A program made the translations under genes and the position numbers. DNA of 64,000 bases, taken from Gymnothorax reevesii (Eukaryota; Chordata; Actinopteri; Anguilliformes; Muraenidae). Under the pieces are notes generated by a model. The model was not told the DNA's origin. It made no database searches and was given only the letters and a program-made list of their open reading frames with translations. Numbering within the stretch: position 1 is the stretch's first letter; the number at the start of each line of letters is the position of its first letter. Of this stretch, positions 11,767-23,725 are shown piece by piece. The stretch lies in assembly GCA_029721435.1 (NCBI GenBank), contig CM056576.1:111642666-111706665 (forward strand). Reading direction: 5' to 3'.

Positions 11767-14589
11767 TATTTCATGGGGCATTTTCCATGTAAATTAGATG
11801 GCACCAGTCGGAGTGTCATTTAAATGAGGTCTTGCAGAGTGATGATTAGAATCTTTCTGAAACAAAAGCCAGTCTTCTGTAGCAGTTTTATGAAGTTTTG
11901 ACCATGTGAAATATTGTCAACATCAAACCCCACTAAAGGCACGTGCTGCTGAAGCTCACAAGTCCCAGATGATTATTTTATATTCAAGCCTTTGGCAAGG
12001 CAATAGTAAAAAACAGATCAAAATCAAAGTTCCAAAATATGTTTCACCACACCATAAATGAAAATGCGAAATGTTGTATTGCAAAGTTTTCTCAAACACA
12101 AAATTCAGCAAACCCCATCACTTTAACCATGCGGGCGAAAGGCATGAAGCCTTTAATAATGGCTTCTGCCAACTCATGTTTACCACAATGTAGTTTTTTT
12201 GTTGCTGTTGTTGCGACTCTGGAGCCAGATTTAGCTGATATTCAGCCGAGTTGTAACCCCAGTTGCCAATGAATCTGTGCATGAGGTCTGAAAACGGATT
12301 TAAAACCGGCACGGCAGTCATGGCAGGCCAGGGACCAGGAATTATTTATTCCAGCTGTGCATGCACCGGCGCCACACTTGTACTGATCCTACCGATCTAC
12401 TAGTAGGATATTATGGGGCTGAGCTTCCCCAAAGCAGATAACTCGAAACAATGTGACTGGTGTTCAGAACTGCCGGGGTGTGGAGGTGAGTGAACTGAAC
12501 AATTTACATTAAACAATTTAAAAAAATTTTTAACTATCACATAACTTTGACGATTGCCGCACTGCATACGACTATTTCTCACTTTATCTGAAGGTACCAA
12601 CAAACAAAATAACGCATCTATAGCTGTCCTAGACGAAGGTATAGAAATGATGCCGCAGTTGCAATTATACCTTGAATACATAACTGTATACTGAATATTC
12701 ATGAGGATGTGGTGCTATAGAACTAGTCAAAAATAGAACTTTTCAAAAGATGGGAGTTCTTTTAGGCCCCATGACAGCCAATAACTTTGCTTAATTTTAC
12801 ATGCTAATAAGTACACTAATTTGAAACTTGCCACGTTTTGACTGTAAAATCTGTACTTTGAGAAATAAATTCCAACAATATTAGTGCATTTCATGATAAA
12901 TAAAAGAGATTTTTCCAACAATTTTAGTGCATTCACAACTTGAGGAGCACCATCCCCTAAAAAACTTCATTGAGCATGAACACAAGTCAGTTGACTGCAT
13001 ACGTCATTTCCAGAAAGGATGTTTATTGATGCAAAGCCGCAGCATATCATAGGCTGCACCTAGATCTGGATTGCACTCTATGGTGGAATATAAAAAGTGG
13101 CTTTTTCATGCTTACTTGCCACAAGAATAATGGTCTGAAAAGACTTATTTATTGCAGCACTTATTACCTGCAATGTTTGTTTTACATGTTAGTACAGTCA
13201 GACTGCACAATTTGAGGCTACTTAATTACATTACTGTGCAGAGAGAAGCAGCCGGCGTGCATAGCAGTCGAGATACGATAGCGATGTTTGATGTGACTTT
13301 TCAAGTCAAAATATCCACCATTGCATATCAGTCTGCAGGAATAAACAATGTAAAGTGTCGATGATGTACCCTTGTAAATCTCAGCAAGTCAACATTACCA
13401 GGTTTTCCTCATGAAGGTATCACAACAAATGCAATTTCATATTTACATGAAACTGCATTTCAGTCGACGTTATTCATTTGTGGATATGTGTTGCTAATTT
13501 TTGCTTTCTTTGTCCCAATTGAATACGCATGAAATTAAGACATGATGGAGCAGAATGAGTGCAAAGCAGACACAAAAGTTGACATGGTTTATTTTGTTGT
13601 TAAGTGAATTTAAAAAAAAAAAAATCTCTTTAATTGTTGCAACTTTGCATTAAGTAGGAAGCCGTGTCTTACAGCTGATGGTGTATTCTTATCATTGCAA
13701 TACATGTTAATCCAGGAAAATGAGTGAAAACGGATCAAGGCTTATTAGTGCTTGCCTTATCTTAAAGAGCAGAAGTGCTGCACCTGATAATTCATACTGT
13801 TTTTGGAGTTCACATAAAGTCAATTTAATTAAAAGATCAAGACTAATCGTTATTTTGTTTACAAAAATTGAAAGATAGCTAACTGGCTTCAAGAGAAAGT
13901 TAGCGGAAGAAGTAAAGTTTAAATGCTCTTTACTGTTGTTCAGATTTTTCTCATGAAAGGACTTTTATGAAACTGAAATGATACAGAGAGATTACTAGAT
14001 GCCATTAAAGCTATGTCATGTGTCCAACAGAAATGATGTAAATGGCCGCTAGAAAGTTATAATGCACAATTACCATATTCAGGTGTTATGCATATAGCAG
14101 TACAAAACTTACAAATATCTTATAAATAGTGTACATAAAGTTCACCAGCCTAAAGCACTGATAGAAATGGCACAGGCATATTTCCAGCAGAGCAGGAGTC
14201 TGCTTTTCAAGTACCACCCAGACATGCACTGCCATAGTTTACAACCAGCTCTTCTGCACTCTAATGCTCGCCATGTTTGTTCATCAACAGTGAGCGTTTC
14301 ATTCTCTAGCTGGATATTTTGTTTACTAAACAGGTGTCCGATGGGATAGCTAGTATAACTTTTTACAGTTAAGGGCATTTTTCAATGCGTAGAAAGTTAA
14401 TATTATATATAATATATAAAATAGTATATAAAATAGAAATATTATATATAACATTATATTATATATAAATTCTCAGCTCTAGTGAGAAACGTTACCTCCA
14501 TGCACAAGCAGAAGCATTATATGTGACATGAATACAGTGCTTTTTTTTAAACATAAAAGCCAATATGATACATTATTCCAGCAGATGTT
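11767..14589. other. Non-coding, AT-rich
   Basis: No element boundary or coding region was recognised. An ATATAT-rich low-complexity patch lies at about 14400-14470. Confidence 0.5.
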
Positions 14590-14784
14590 TTAACGGTCAG
14601 AAAGCCCAGTTCTGGGCTTCCCCTGACTCATGGCCCGGGACACCTGACCTGGTTGTGCCCCCGTGTCGGCGGACCTGACTGTCACAATGAGCCTGCTATT
14701 GCTGGTTGTTAAGTCATTTGTGTCAGTAAACAAACTGGAGGTTGTGTCATCATAAGAATTCGTCCAAGAGGCCAGGCAGAACAA
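14590..14784 (-). CDS. Candidate terminal coding exon, unrecognised
   Basis: A minus-strand open segment ends in a TAA at its left edge. It encodes NSYDDTTSSLFTDTNDLTTS, then a short hydrophobic strand (RLIVTVRS), then a Gly/Gln/Arg-rich tail ending PRTGLSDR. The 3' half is clearly richer in G and C than the DNA on either side, which is unlike the local background and like a coding exon in intronic sequence. An in-frame TGA lies just upstream, and AG dinucleotides nearby could act as a splice acceptor, though the pyrimidine tract is weak. I do not recognise the protein. It could be the last exon of a membrane-protein cytoplasmic tail, an old retroelement piece, or chance. Confidence 0.28.
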   Translation of the reverse strand: MFCLASWTNSYDDTTSSLFTDTNDLTTSNSRLIVTVRSADTGAQPGQVSRAMSQGKPRTGLSDR

Positions 14785-16186
14785 TTCTCAAATCAACTTT
14801 TCCTTAGTCAAGTTAAATCTTACTGAAAATCACTGATGAGCAGATCTGAATATTTTACTATAAGTTTAAACCGGGGACTACACTCACATATGAAAAAAGA
14901 AGCATTTTTTGAAGGAAAAAAACTCTATTTTATTGAGTATTTTTGTTGTTGAAAATAAATCTGAACGGAGCTGTTTAAACACTTGCTTTTTGTGAAGAGA
15001 AGAGAAGCTTTCTAAAATGGCAATTAGACTCCTTAGCTGCAACAGAATTGTTCGAATTTGATTTGATTGAAAAATATTAGCTAATTTACTCATACTGGCA
15101 CAAATGTACTCTTTTTCGTAATGTATCCAGGTAGACAAACAAACAGTCAATTAATGGCAACTCTAAGGCTGTGATTACAGCTTTTAAGAACTCCATGTGG
15201 AAAAAATATTTTTTCAGGATTGAACTGATAACCCTAAATTTATGGATGAGCGAGCACAATTAAATGCCATTAGATGGCACATTAGCATATGAAAGAACTT
15301 TGATTCTATTTATTTTTTGATGCGCACAGAACAGAAGGCACAGCCATCATTAAAATTTCTGTATAGTATTGTATTTGGGCCAAGGGGAGAGACTGCTTAT
15401 CTTCAGGCAAGGGTGCCTCAATGATATATGCAGCTATATTCTTTGAAATTCTGAGCTTTGTGGAAGTGAAATTATTTAAGATGACTTGGTAGTGTTAATT
15501 ACATTTTAACTGCAGGTAACACTGGCAGCAAATGCAGATGAAACTGCTTCTCAGTTTTACTGAATCTCATCTTGATGTTTGTTGGAAATATACACATCGA
15601 ATTATTTTCCAATGGCTGTGTGGAGCAAGCCATGTTGATAATACCACACAACAAACAAAGCTCAAACTGCGAATAAGGTATATACTCAGCAATTAACAGT
15701 GTTAATTAACAGTGATCTTAATTTGGGAGTACTGCCTGGTACTCACAGTAATACATTTTGCTTAAAATCAAAATAAGGTTTTAGCTTTATCGACTTGTCA
15801 GATGATTTTCTCACTTCTGTTAAGAGAAAGTAGTTAAAATACACGCTCCCTATCCTGAATTAAAATTTATGTATTCTGTGCTGCTAAATTTGCTTTAGCC
15901 TAGTGCATAGCATATGGGAGTGGCCGCTTTCCTCCAGCCAATAAGCTTGAATGATTTTCAAAAATATTTCTTGGACATTTTCTCTGCAGAGAAACTATAC
16001 AAAAAAAGCTATTAGTCAAACTTTTTGTGGACAACTATCGCATATGTTGACAAATTAAACAGCTTAAAATGGAGTTTGGCTGAAGAAATACATCCAAAAC
16101 TTTTAGTGAACTTAGAGGGAAAGGAATCTGAATAGTAGCCGAACAAATTCAAAATGAAATATTATTTTTCATGAAATGGTAAAATG
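14785..16186. other. Non-coding, nothing recognised
   Basis: AT-rich sequence without motifs or repeats that I can define. Confidence 0.5.
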
Positions 16187-16330
16187 TCTCACTTTCAACA
16201 TCTGATATGTTGTCTATGTTCTATTGTGAATAAAAGGTCAGTTTATGAGATTTGCAAATCATGGCACTCTGTTTTTCTTTACATTTTACACAGCATCCCA
16301 ACTGTTTTTGATTCGGGGTTGAAGTACAAT
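16187..16330. repeat. Dispersed repeat, copy 2
   Basis: This is the partner of 6975-7115. It carries TTTCAACATCTGATATGTTG, GAGATTTGCAAATCATGGCA and CTTTACATTTTACACAGCAT, and ends CCCAACTGTTTTTGATTCGG. The better-preserved copy shows the family end more clearly. Confidence 0.65.
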
Positions 16331-16960
16331 GTTGTTTTTGTAAAGGGATTTTCCATGCGTAACAGGAATCACCTTCTTAGGTACTTTTTCAATTGTGGAT
16401 GGGATTCTTCAATGTTAAACCCACATTTTAGTGAAATTCTGAAATTTTGTCCATGACTCGTATACACACATAAGTTACATGCATCAATGTAGTGTTTTGA
16501 AGTCAGCAAGCTCATTATATGCAGCACAAAAGATGCGTAAAATGCAAATCTGGCCAAAGCTCAATATCTACTTGATTTGAGGGGCAGGCCTTGTAACCTC
16601 AGAAAAAGGTCATATGTAATGATCTTGCTTATTGTTACAGTTCATAAATGCTCCATAAAGCTCCTTGAAGGAGTCCCAAGGGAAACCCAGCTAGACATTA
16701 TTATTCTTCCGAGTAGAAATATGTTCTCTCCTTCTTGAATACTCATGAACATTTGGGCCTCTCATATAGGGATCTCTTAGCCTTGACCAGGGCCTCTCAG
16801 ATTGGTTTGAGCTTAGTTTTGTCTTCAAAACTTTTTTTTCTCTTGTAGAAAATACTGTTATTGCAGTGGGAAATGATTCTAGACTGCAGAATATCTGAAG
16901 TCATTCCGCAAAATTTCCGTTATTTTAGAAGTGGATGTTTCATGATAAAAAAATGAAGAG
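16331..16960. other. Non-coding, nothing recognised
   Basis: No coding or repeat motif identified before the SINE target duplication. Confidence 0.5.
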
Positions 16961-16972
16961 AATTGTTCAATT

Positions 16973-18460
16973 AAAAAAAATAAATAAATTTGGCATCTCC
17001 AATCCCACCAGAATCTGGAATGCCCAATCTAAGAACTATGTACAAGTCTAGCTTGTATGCAACCCCTTGTTGCCAACTCAGGAGAGAGAGACTCTCCTCC
17101 GAAGCACGTGCCAGTCAGCCCATGCATCTCTACACTCATTGGATGAAACTTTCACAAGTTCAGAACGAAGGTGAAGGATACCCAAAAATTAGCAAGCTTA
17201 GAATCTCACTGACGAGCACCTGGCTGGCCAACAGGATGTTGTGTTCCGGGGTTCTGGCCTTTGGCCAGAACAGTATTGCTTATGATTTTAACAGTTTCAT
17301 GTTCAAGATTTCATAGTTTCATAGTTCATGTCACAGTTTTAACAGTTTCTTGTATTAGGATTACACATTTCATGTTTCACATTCCATGTCCATGTTTTTA
17401 CTTTTCCATGTTTTTATTTTTGCCAGGTCTGCCATGCCACTCCAGCGCTTGTCTGCGTTCCGCCTCGTGCCCTCGTTGTTGCACATTTCAGAGCTCTGGT
17501 TGGCTTTGGTATTTCCCTCTTCCTTCTGTGCTGTGCTGATTCGGGGCTCTCTAAGCTTAATTGACAATTAACTGTTTTTAAGTTACTAACATTTACTAAC
17601 ACTCACTGGGTTGGTGTAATTCTTAGATAGGCACATTACTAATACTACTAATTTAGACAGGGAGTTTATTGTCATGATTCCTGCTTTGCTATTTCAAGAT
17701 CTTGCTGTGCTTTTCTGTTCCTAACATTCATGCTTGCTTCCAAACTGCATACTTAATTGGTACTTAAGCTGAGCACGCTCATTCTCTTAATGAGCAAGTC
17801 TTGTCAACCAATCTTGTCCATGTCATGATCTTGCCCTGCCTCTTGTTTCTCCTTCTCCAGGTGTTGCCCTTCACGTGTCATGATTTCTAAGCCTTTATCT
17901 GGATGCGGTGGAAGTTGGCTGGCAGACAGTGTCTCAAGTTTTGGTTCTAGTCAAGTCTCGTTTCATGTTCAAGTCTTTGCTCATGTTCATAGCCCTTGTA
18001 AATATAGCCATAGTCTTGTTTATTTTTCTTGCTTATCTCCCTGGAGTTTCCAGTGGTTTTTTGTTCTTTCCATTTTTGCTATTCAGTTTCCCCGCTCTGT
18101 GTAGCGTACTTTAGTTTGTCTTTTGCAACCCTTTGGGCCAAGTTTTTCCTTGGCCCTCGTGCCTGTTTTGTTTTTTGTTTAATAAATCCTCATTCCCATC
18201 TCCCCGCATCTGGTGTCTACCTGATTCCATATCGCAGGAGGTGCTTCAGCAACGAACAAGGCAGCTATTTTTAATAACCTTTCCCGCCAGTCCCTTCCCA
18301 ATTTGCATACCCGCAGCATTATAGCCATTCGTGCGCTGCCCTGAAAAAGCTGCCAACCACTGCCGGTTGGTATGACCGGGCATCGAACCTGCACCGTGGT
18401 AGTCACTACTGCTCCGCAAATGTGGCGCTTTAACAGAGTGAGCTAACCCGGCAGCTCGAA
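16973..18460 (-). mobile_element. tRNA-derived SINE, full length, split by an LTR
   Basis: The SINE reads on the minus strand from about 18460 down to 16973, about 490 bases once the inserted LTR is removed. Its head is tRNA-like: an A box around GGTTAGCTCACTC (right end) and a perfect-form B box GGTTCGATGCC, the two parts of an internal RNA polymerase III promoter. The body ends with GGAGATGCCAAATTTATTTA and a T/A-rich tail. Both sides carry AATTGTTCAATT (16961-16972 and 18461-18472), a 12-bp target duplication expected from LINE-mediated insertion. A 5'-truncated sister copy lies at 44579-45009 in the opposite orientation. Confidence 0.9.
17237..18234 (+). mobile_element. Solo LTR inside the SINE
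   Basis: It starts TGTTGTGTTCC and ends ATATCG, with an AATAAA signal at 18181. It is flanked by CAGGA on both sides (17232-17236 and 18235-18239), the 5-bp duplication typical of LTR retrotransposons. Near the 5' end is a perfect 9-bp hairpin (GTTCTGGCC, TTT, GGCCAGAAC at 17251-17271). The expected terminal CA reads CG, probably a point change. A second copy lies at 32221-33183. No internal coding remains, so this is a recombined solo LTR. Confidence 0.92.
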
Positions 18461-18472
18461 AATTGTTCAATT

Positions 18473-21400
18473 GTTCACACTTTTTGTTGTGGAGGCACTT
18501 TATTAAATAAAACACAGAGCACACCATGTGCTTAAATGTAAAAAAAATTAATTATCTATTCGTACCCAAGCTCAAAAACAAGCGAGAAGGAATGAATATT
18601 AAACACAAATCATGTCAACACAGGAATCACTGTTCACAATGTCCTGTTAAGGCTAAGGTCACTCAAGGCTGTATAATGAGGATGCAACAGTATTTGTTGC
18701 AAGAATTAGTCAAAGTTCAAAAAGACACGTATGAAGTAGTTACTTAAGGTTATACCGCAACAATAACGACCCAAATTTTCCTATTGTGTGTTATAATTGG
18801 ATTAAGGACCATCACAACTTCATCAAAGATCCATCGGTGGGAGTAGTTCTTCTGAGTACATTTAAACAAATGTAGGCATTATGCAACAGCAGCAAGTAGT
18901 CGCAATATGAATGAGTTGTGATGTATCAAAAGAAGCTGGCTCAGGTTCAATACCAGTTGTCTTGAAATTTCAGGACAAGGGAACTGGGCGCTGATTACAG
19001 ATTCTGCTGAAATGGCCATTTTTTACTTAACAGAAGACAAATAACTCAAAGATACTTTTGCTGAAGAATTATCAGAAGACACTCCAAAGTTAGACCAGGG
19101 CTAACAGGATCAAAGGAAGCCAGGCATGGCACGGTCGAGAGGTCTGGCCTGTGGGCGATAACCAAGATGGAAAGTCAAATGAAGCAGGGCACTCTGGGTA
19201 GGAGCACAGCTTTAAACTGGGGTGAAGAAGAGAGTGAAAGTAGCCACTCACCAGGATTGCAGACACTGGGCAGAGTTACAGTGCTCATTTAATGCTTCTT
19301 TAGATTATACACCAAAGATGGAAGACAACAATCCAGCAAAGTGGAGGCGGAGGTTAAGAACTCGCCAGCCCAAAGCAGCTCATAGGTCTGTATGGCCCTC
19401 AATGTCTTCTCATAGATTAAAAACACTGTTCACCTAAACGTTCGATAAGATAAATCTGGTAATGTGGCATCCATGGCACCAAACACCTTTGGTAACCTCA
19501 CCTTTCCACACTTAATTACTTAAACCTGTCACAGGTGACTGAGTAGGTGATTAGCAACAGGTTCTGATTTATTGGGACAATGACTGTCCAATTTATTTTT
19601 CATAGCATTATTTTGCATCACAAATTGCAGACGTCTTTTCATCTGCACATAACTGACAACATCAAATGTTGATATATATTCCAAAAATTCTGTTCTCATG
19701 CAGCTCACAATAAGGTGCTGACCTGTGTAAATTAGATTGCAAAGCTTATTGAAATCAAAGCCTTTTTCCCGAAAGATAGGTATGGTATGTTACGCCTACT
19801 ATTCCTTCATCCTCATATGTATTCTAATAAATGCTTATAACATTTTTTAAAACTCATGTGAAATCTTAAGACAAATAACTCAATATAAAAACAATGCTAA
19901 CTCGAGAGATGCAGGAAACAGAGTTTTGTATTTTTTGCATTTATTCAGATTATTGCCATCGTAACAATTTCACATCCACAACATATATTTAGCCAAAAGT
20001 CAATCACATTGTCTTAATTATTTCTTGATCACTGTAGGCCGTGTATTGGTCTTGATTATTCAGTAAATCAATTGTTTGATTGTTAATCAGGAGACCTTAA
20101 TTGGGAGCAGCGTGAGAGCAATCATGCATTAAAAGGTGAGGTTATTGAAGACCTTTAAACCTCTGACATCATGCCACTGTATAAACCAGATTCGCTTTGG
20201 GGCAGGACTTAATGTGAGAGGAACACAAGTTTGCCATGTAATGGGCAGGCACTGACTGCAGTAAAATATAATATTGACACCAAACCCTGCTTAGCAGGAT
20301 AGTGGGTTTAAAAAATCAATATCTCGCGAATGCGCCATCCTTTCATGCTAATATTTTTCTTCCGTAAGAAGAAAAGTATCGATATTCATCAGAATTTCTC
20401 TGAAGAAAAAAGCAAAAGAAAGTACTGATAGAAATTAGGACAGTGTACATTGAGGAGATAAAGAGTAAAAGAAAAATAAACTGTCCTCCCATCCAGCAGA
20501 GACCAATGGATTATTAAAGTTTACCTTTTATTCTTTCTGCTCCATCAGAAAAGGAATTGTCCAGCCAATAAATAATATTAAAACTTGAACCAAATACAAT
20601 GCAAAAAACCAAGTAAACTACCTGTTTGGGGATTAATAAGTCTAAATATAGAGCTGTGCTTCTTTTTATGCCATCACAGTGCACAAAAAATGGCCTTCTG
20701 GTGATCTCTTGACATATAATTATCTCATTAGCTCTTCATGTTTTGATTTCTGCCTTATTCCTTCCTGTCAGCCTCTCCAAAAGGCTCCTAACGCCAAAAA
20801 GAGAAGCATCTAGGCCTCACCTACCATCTCTTTTATGTTTTATTCCCTCTTTCCTCTGTAATAGGCCCAATTCCCTGTTTCAATGGTCATTCCATAACCG
20901 TAACTCGATGCCGTCTATTCTGAGTGACGCTGAGAGGCAGTGATAGATTACTGCATCGTAATCTATCAGTGAAATCTACGGTATAAATACTGCATAAAAT
21001 TTCTCCCTGGCATCTTTGAAAATGAGAAACATGAAGAAGAATAATGGTTAAAAAGAAAAAAAGTGTGCTTGAGTGCACAGCCACTGAGTCTCTTCATACC
21101 TTTTGTCCATTAATCTGACACTTTTTCTCCTGACTGAGGTCATTTTTAGAGCACAAGCTGGTGCTTCAATGATAAAAGCAAAAAAAAAAAAGAGAAAGTC
21201 AGACCTCCTTTGGTTTAAATGGTATCTGGATTATACATCCATGGAATGATCTTATCCCCAATGGCATGTGCTAATTCCCTTTGAAATTCAGGGAATTTTT
21301 GACCATCCTCATCAAACTTTACCATGTGCAATTGTCCTCAATAATGGCATCTGGTTTGCCATCTGCTGTCTACTGTGATGCGCGTGAACACAGCATAACC

Positions 21401-22459
21401 CTTAGTTAATATCTCCTTTCCTCCCACTGAAAAATGTAGGCATTGCTTAGGAAAAGCCAATCATTGTCCAGTTTGTCACCTTTGTGAGACAGATTCTGTT
21501 GTGTTTCCACTTTATTCACAATGTGTGCGTTTAATAACACACACATTGAATGCATGAACGAACAGCTTGCTTAATTATTCCAAATTTTGATTCATATTCT
21601 TATTGTACAAATCAGAGTTTAGTCACATTTATACAAAACTGAATCGACAGACAGCCGTGCTCTCTCTCAGCCCCGCCGCAATTATTATCAGAATTGTGTT
21701 CAGCATTACCCAAGAAATGAGGGATGCTTTCTGGTCACAACCTCTGCATGAGCTGTCAGTCAAGCAGCCATCTGCAGATGTGTTTTGAAAAAAATCACCC
21801 TGCTTCTGCTCAAATATTCCTGCTCTCCTTTTGTATTGTCTTTCTGCAGCTATTTTTGCACTATTCTTGATAATATTAATTTCTGCGGCCACCAGTGGAA
21901 AAGCTCACATTGTTCTTTTGATGTAGTTCACCTACTGGAAATGGTGTAATTCTTGAACTGAGTCACTGATAAGAGGACTCTCTTTGGTGTATAGAAGTAA
22001 TCAGACATTTTCGATAAATTTCCAGAATTTGGGGGATTTTCAAGATGTTTTGGCAATTTTCCTTCTCAATCTAAGATGACTTGTATATAGTAGTTTTTCA
22101 ACAAGAGTACTATCCATCCATTCATTTTAGATAGAAAAGTCAAATTAAATCAGGCAGTAAATTGACGTTTGGCACTGTTGCTTTTCCCCTCTCTGTCGGA
22201 ATGAAAAGAAAAGAAAAAACAACCACAAAATGAAAGTATCGGATCGAGATATCAACTACAAATCAAGTAAGTTCTCAATGTTTCCGGCGTATAACACTTA
22301 TCAATGCTTCAGTAAGTCCTTCCAAGGAAAAGACTACATTTCTCACAAATCATTTATCATTTTAAAGTTGTGCAAACAGCAAACCCCACCCCTCGTGCAT
22401 ATTTTCGCAGTTAAATCTTTAACTTGATGCACCTATAAGGGCCATGTGCTCTTGGATTT
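18473..22459. other. Non-coding, nothing recognised
   Basis: About 4 kb of AT-rich sequence without coding motifs. One perfect short hairpin is listed separately. Confidence 0.5.
20941..20968. repeat. Perfect 11-bp hairpin
   Basis: TGATAGATTAC (20941-20951) pairs exactly with GTAATCTATCA (20958-20968) over a 6-base loop. It is isolated, with no element boundary around it. Confidence 0.85.
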
Positions 22460-22745
22460 GATCTTTCAAGGTCACTTTAGGCCAAAGGTCATAATGCCAT
22501 TTTACTTGTCGCATACAAGTTCCTATATGTGATTAATAGTAACCAAGTGGCTATCCACAGGAGGTTTTTGGATATAGAACTCTGAAATCTGGTCACCTTT
22601 GGTTTCACCTGTAAAAGTCACTCAAGGTTAAAGGTCATGGTGTCATTTTAATGTCAATTTATGATTTCCTATATGCGTGTAATAGTAACCAAATGGCTAT
22701 CTATAGTAGTTTTTGAGATAAAGATGTGGTATTGTGCTGTTATTT
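22460..22745. repeat. Two 146-bp tandem units with DR1-like motifs
   Basis: ATAGTAACCAAGTGGCTAT in the first unit is repeated as ATAGTAACCAAATGGCTAT exactly 146 bases later. Each unit starts with a block like AGGTTAAAGGTCA (22625-22637) or GGCCAAAGGTCA (22480-22491), which resembles direct nuclear-receptor half-sites spaced by one base. The units lie just upstream of a LINE endonuclease fragment and may be part of that element. Confidence 0.7.
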
Positions 22746-22764
22746 AAGCTTCTTGGCCCAATCA

Positions 22765-23045
22765 CAGTCACTTTTGCTGTAATTTATTGCCCCCAAAATC
22801 AGCTCACTCCTTTTTAATGGACTTTACTGAGTTTTTATCAAGTCTTGTTTTAAGTTATGATTGAGTGGTTCTTTGTGGTGATTTTAATATTCATGTTGAC
22901 AATTCCTCTAGTGTCCTTGTTATTGAATTTTTAAATATCACAAAATTTTTAACCCGGTTTGCTCAGAAGCCGAATATGGATATTTATGCATTATCGATTT
23001 TAGGGTTTATAAATGCAACATCTGACCCTCATAGAAAATGGCTTT
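22765..23045 (+). pseudogene. LINE endonuclease-domain fragment
   Basis: Plus-strand translation gives a PPKSAHSFLMDFTEFLSSLV stretch, a stop, then VVLCGDFNIHVDNSSS. GDFN-x-H is the core of the apurinic-type endonuclease domain of non-LTR retrotransposons; the Asp and Asn bind metal and substrate. Later residues (EFLNI, then TSDPH) resemble the following part with frame damage. The fragment lacks the C-terminal SDH motif and all reverse transcriptase. It resembles L2/CR1-type elements, but the clade is not secure. Confidence 0.72.
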
Positions 23046-23139
23046 AATTATACAGGATACTTGCAGCACTGACAGCTCCATCGTATTTCAGTTTCTTTTA
23101 ATAATTTTAATTCAGAGTAAGGGCCACAAACACAAAACA

Positions 23140-23692
23140 TCTCCAAGAAAATTCAGCAAAGAAATTATAAAACAAAAATAATTCTGAAAGTTGAACAAGA
23201 AGAGCACCGCCAATGGTGCATAACACGCCCATCAAGAACATGGATCAGGAAGTGGACAGACAACATGATACCTATATCCAACAGACAACAGCCCCATGTG
23301 AGCTTTGACCTTTGTCCGTGACCTTGAAGGGAGGGCCGTAAACATGGTACGCGACACTCCGCTCAGTGATGGTACACGTGTGTGTGAAATATCATGGATG
23401 TATCTGAAGCGGTTGAGAAGTTATGCTCCGGACAAGCCCCATCTGGGCCCCATGTGACCTTTGACCTTTGCCAGTGACCTTGACCTTGACCGGGTGAACA
23501 AAATCATGGTGCGCAACACAGCGCCTAGTGATGGTGCACGTGTATGTGAAGTATCACGAATGTAGCTCAAGCGGCTCAGGAGTTATGCCCCGGACAAGAA
23601 TTTGCTAATAGACAACAGACAGACGGACGGACGGACGGACAAACGGACGGACGGGGGTGATGACAGAATACGTCCCGCCTTAAGACGGGCGT

Positions 23693-23723
<31 letters not shown>

Positions 23724-23725
23724 TG
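23140..23725 (+). repeat. Retroelement tail with 156-bp tandem units, GGAC microsatellite and terminal stem-loop
   Basis: CATGTGAGCTTTGACCTTTG (from 23295) recurs as CATGTGACCTTTGACCTTTG (from 23451), a 156-bp period. The second unit holds TGACCT-T-TGACCT, a perfect DR1 arrangement (23455-23467). Downstream come (GGAC)n from about 23625, an imperfect stem-loop ending GACGGGCGTATA, and (TAA)n to about 23720. Related tails occur at 26980-27305 (plus), 27518-27725 (minus) and 31546-31722 (minus). The layout suggests the 3' end of a LINE-mobilised element. Confidence 0.65.

Noticed and set aside
18360..18460. Functional tRNA gene on the minus strand
   Set aside because: The A and B boxes are good, but the sequence continues into a SINE body with target duplications and does not fold as a full cloverleaf by eye.
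20743..21084. Possible exon in the 20.7-21.1 kb region
   Set aside because: Open frames on both strands are short and there is no composition change. Only a small perfect hairpin stands out.
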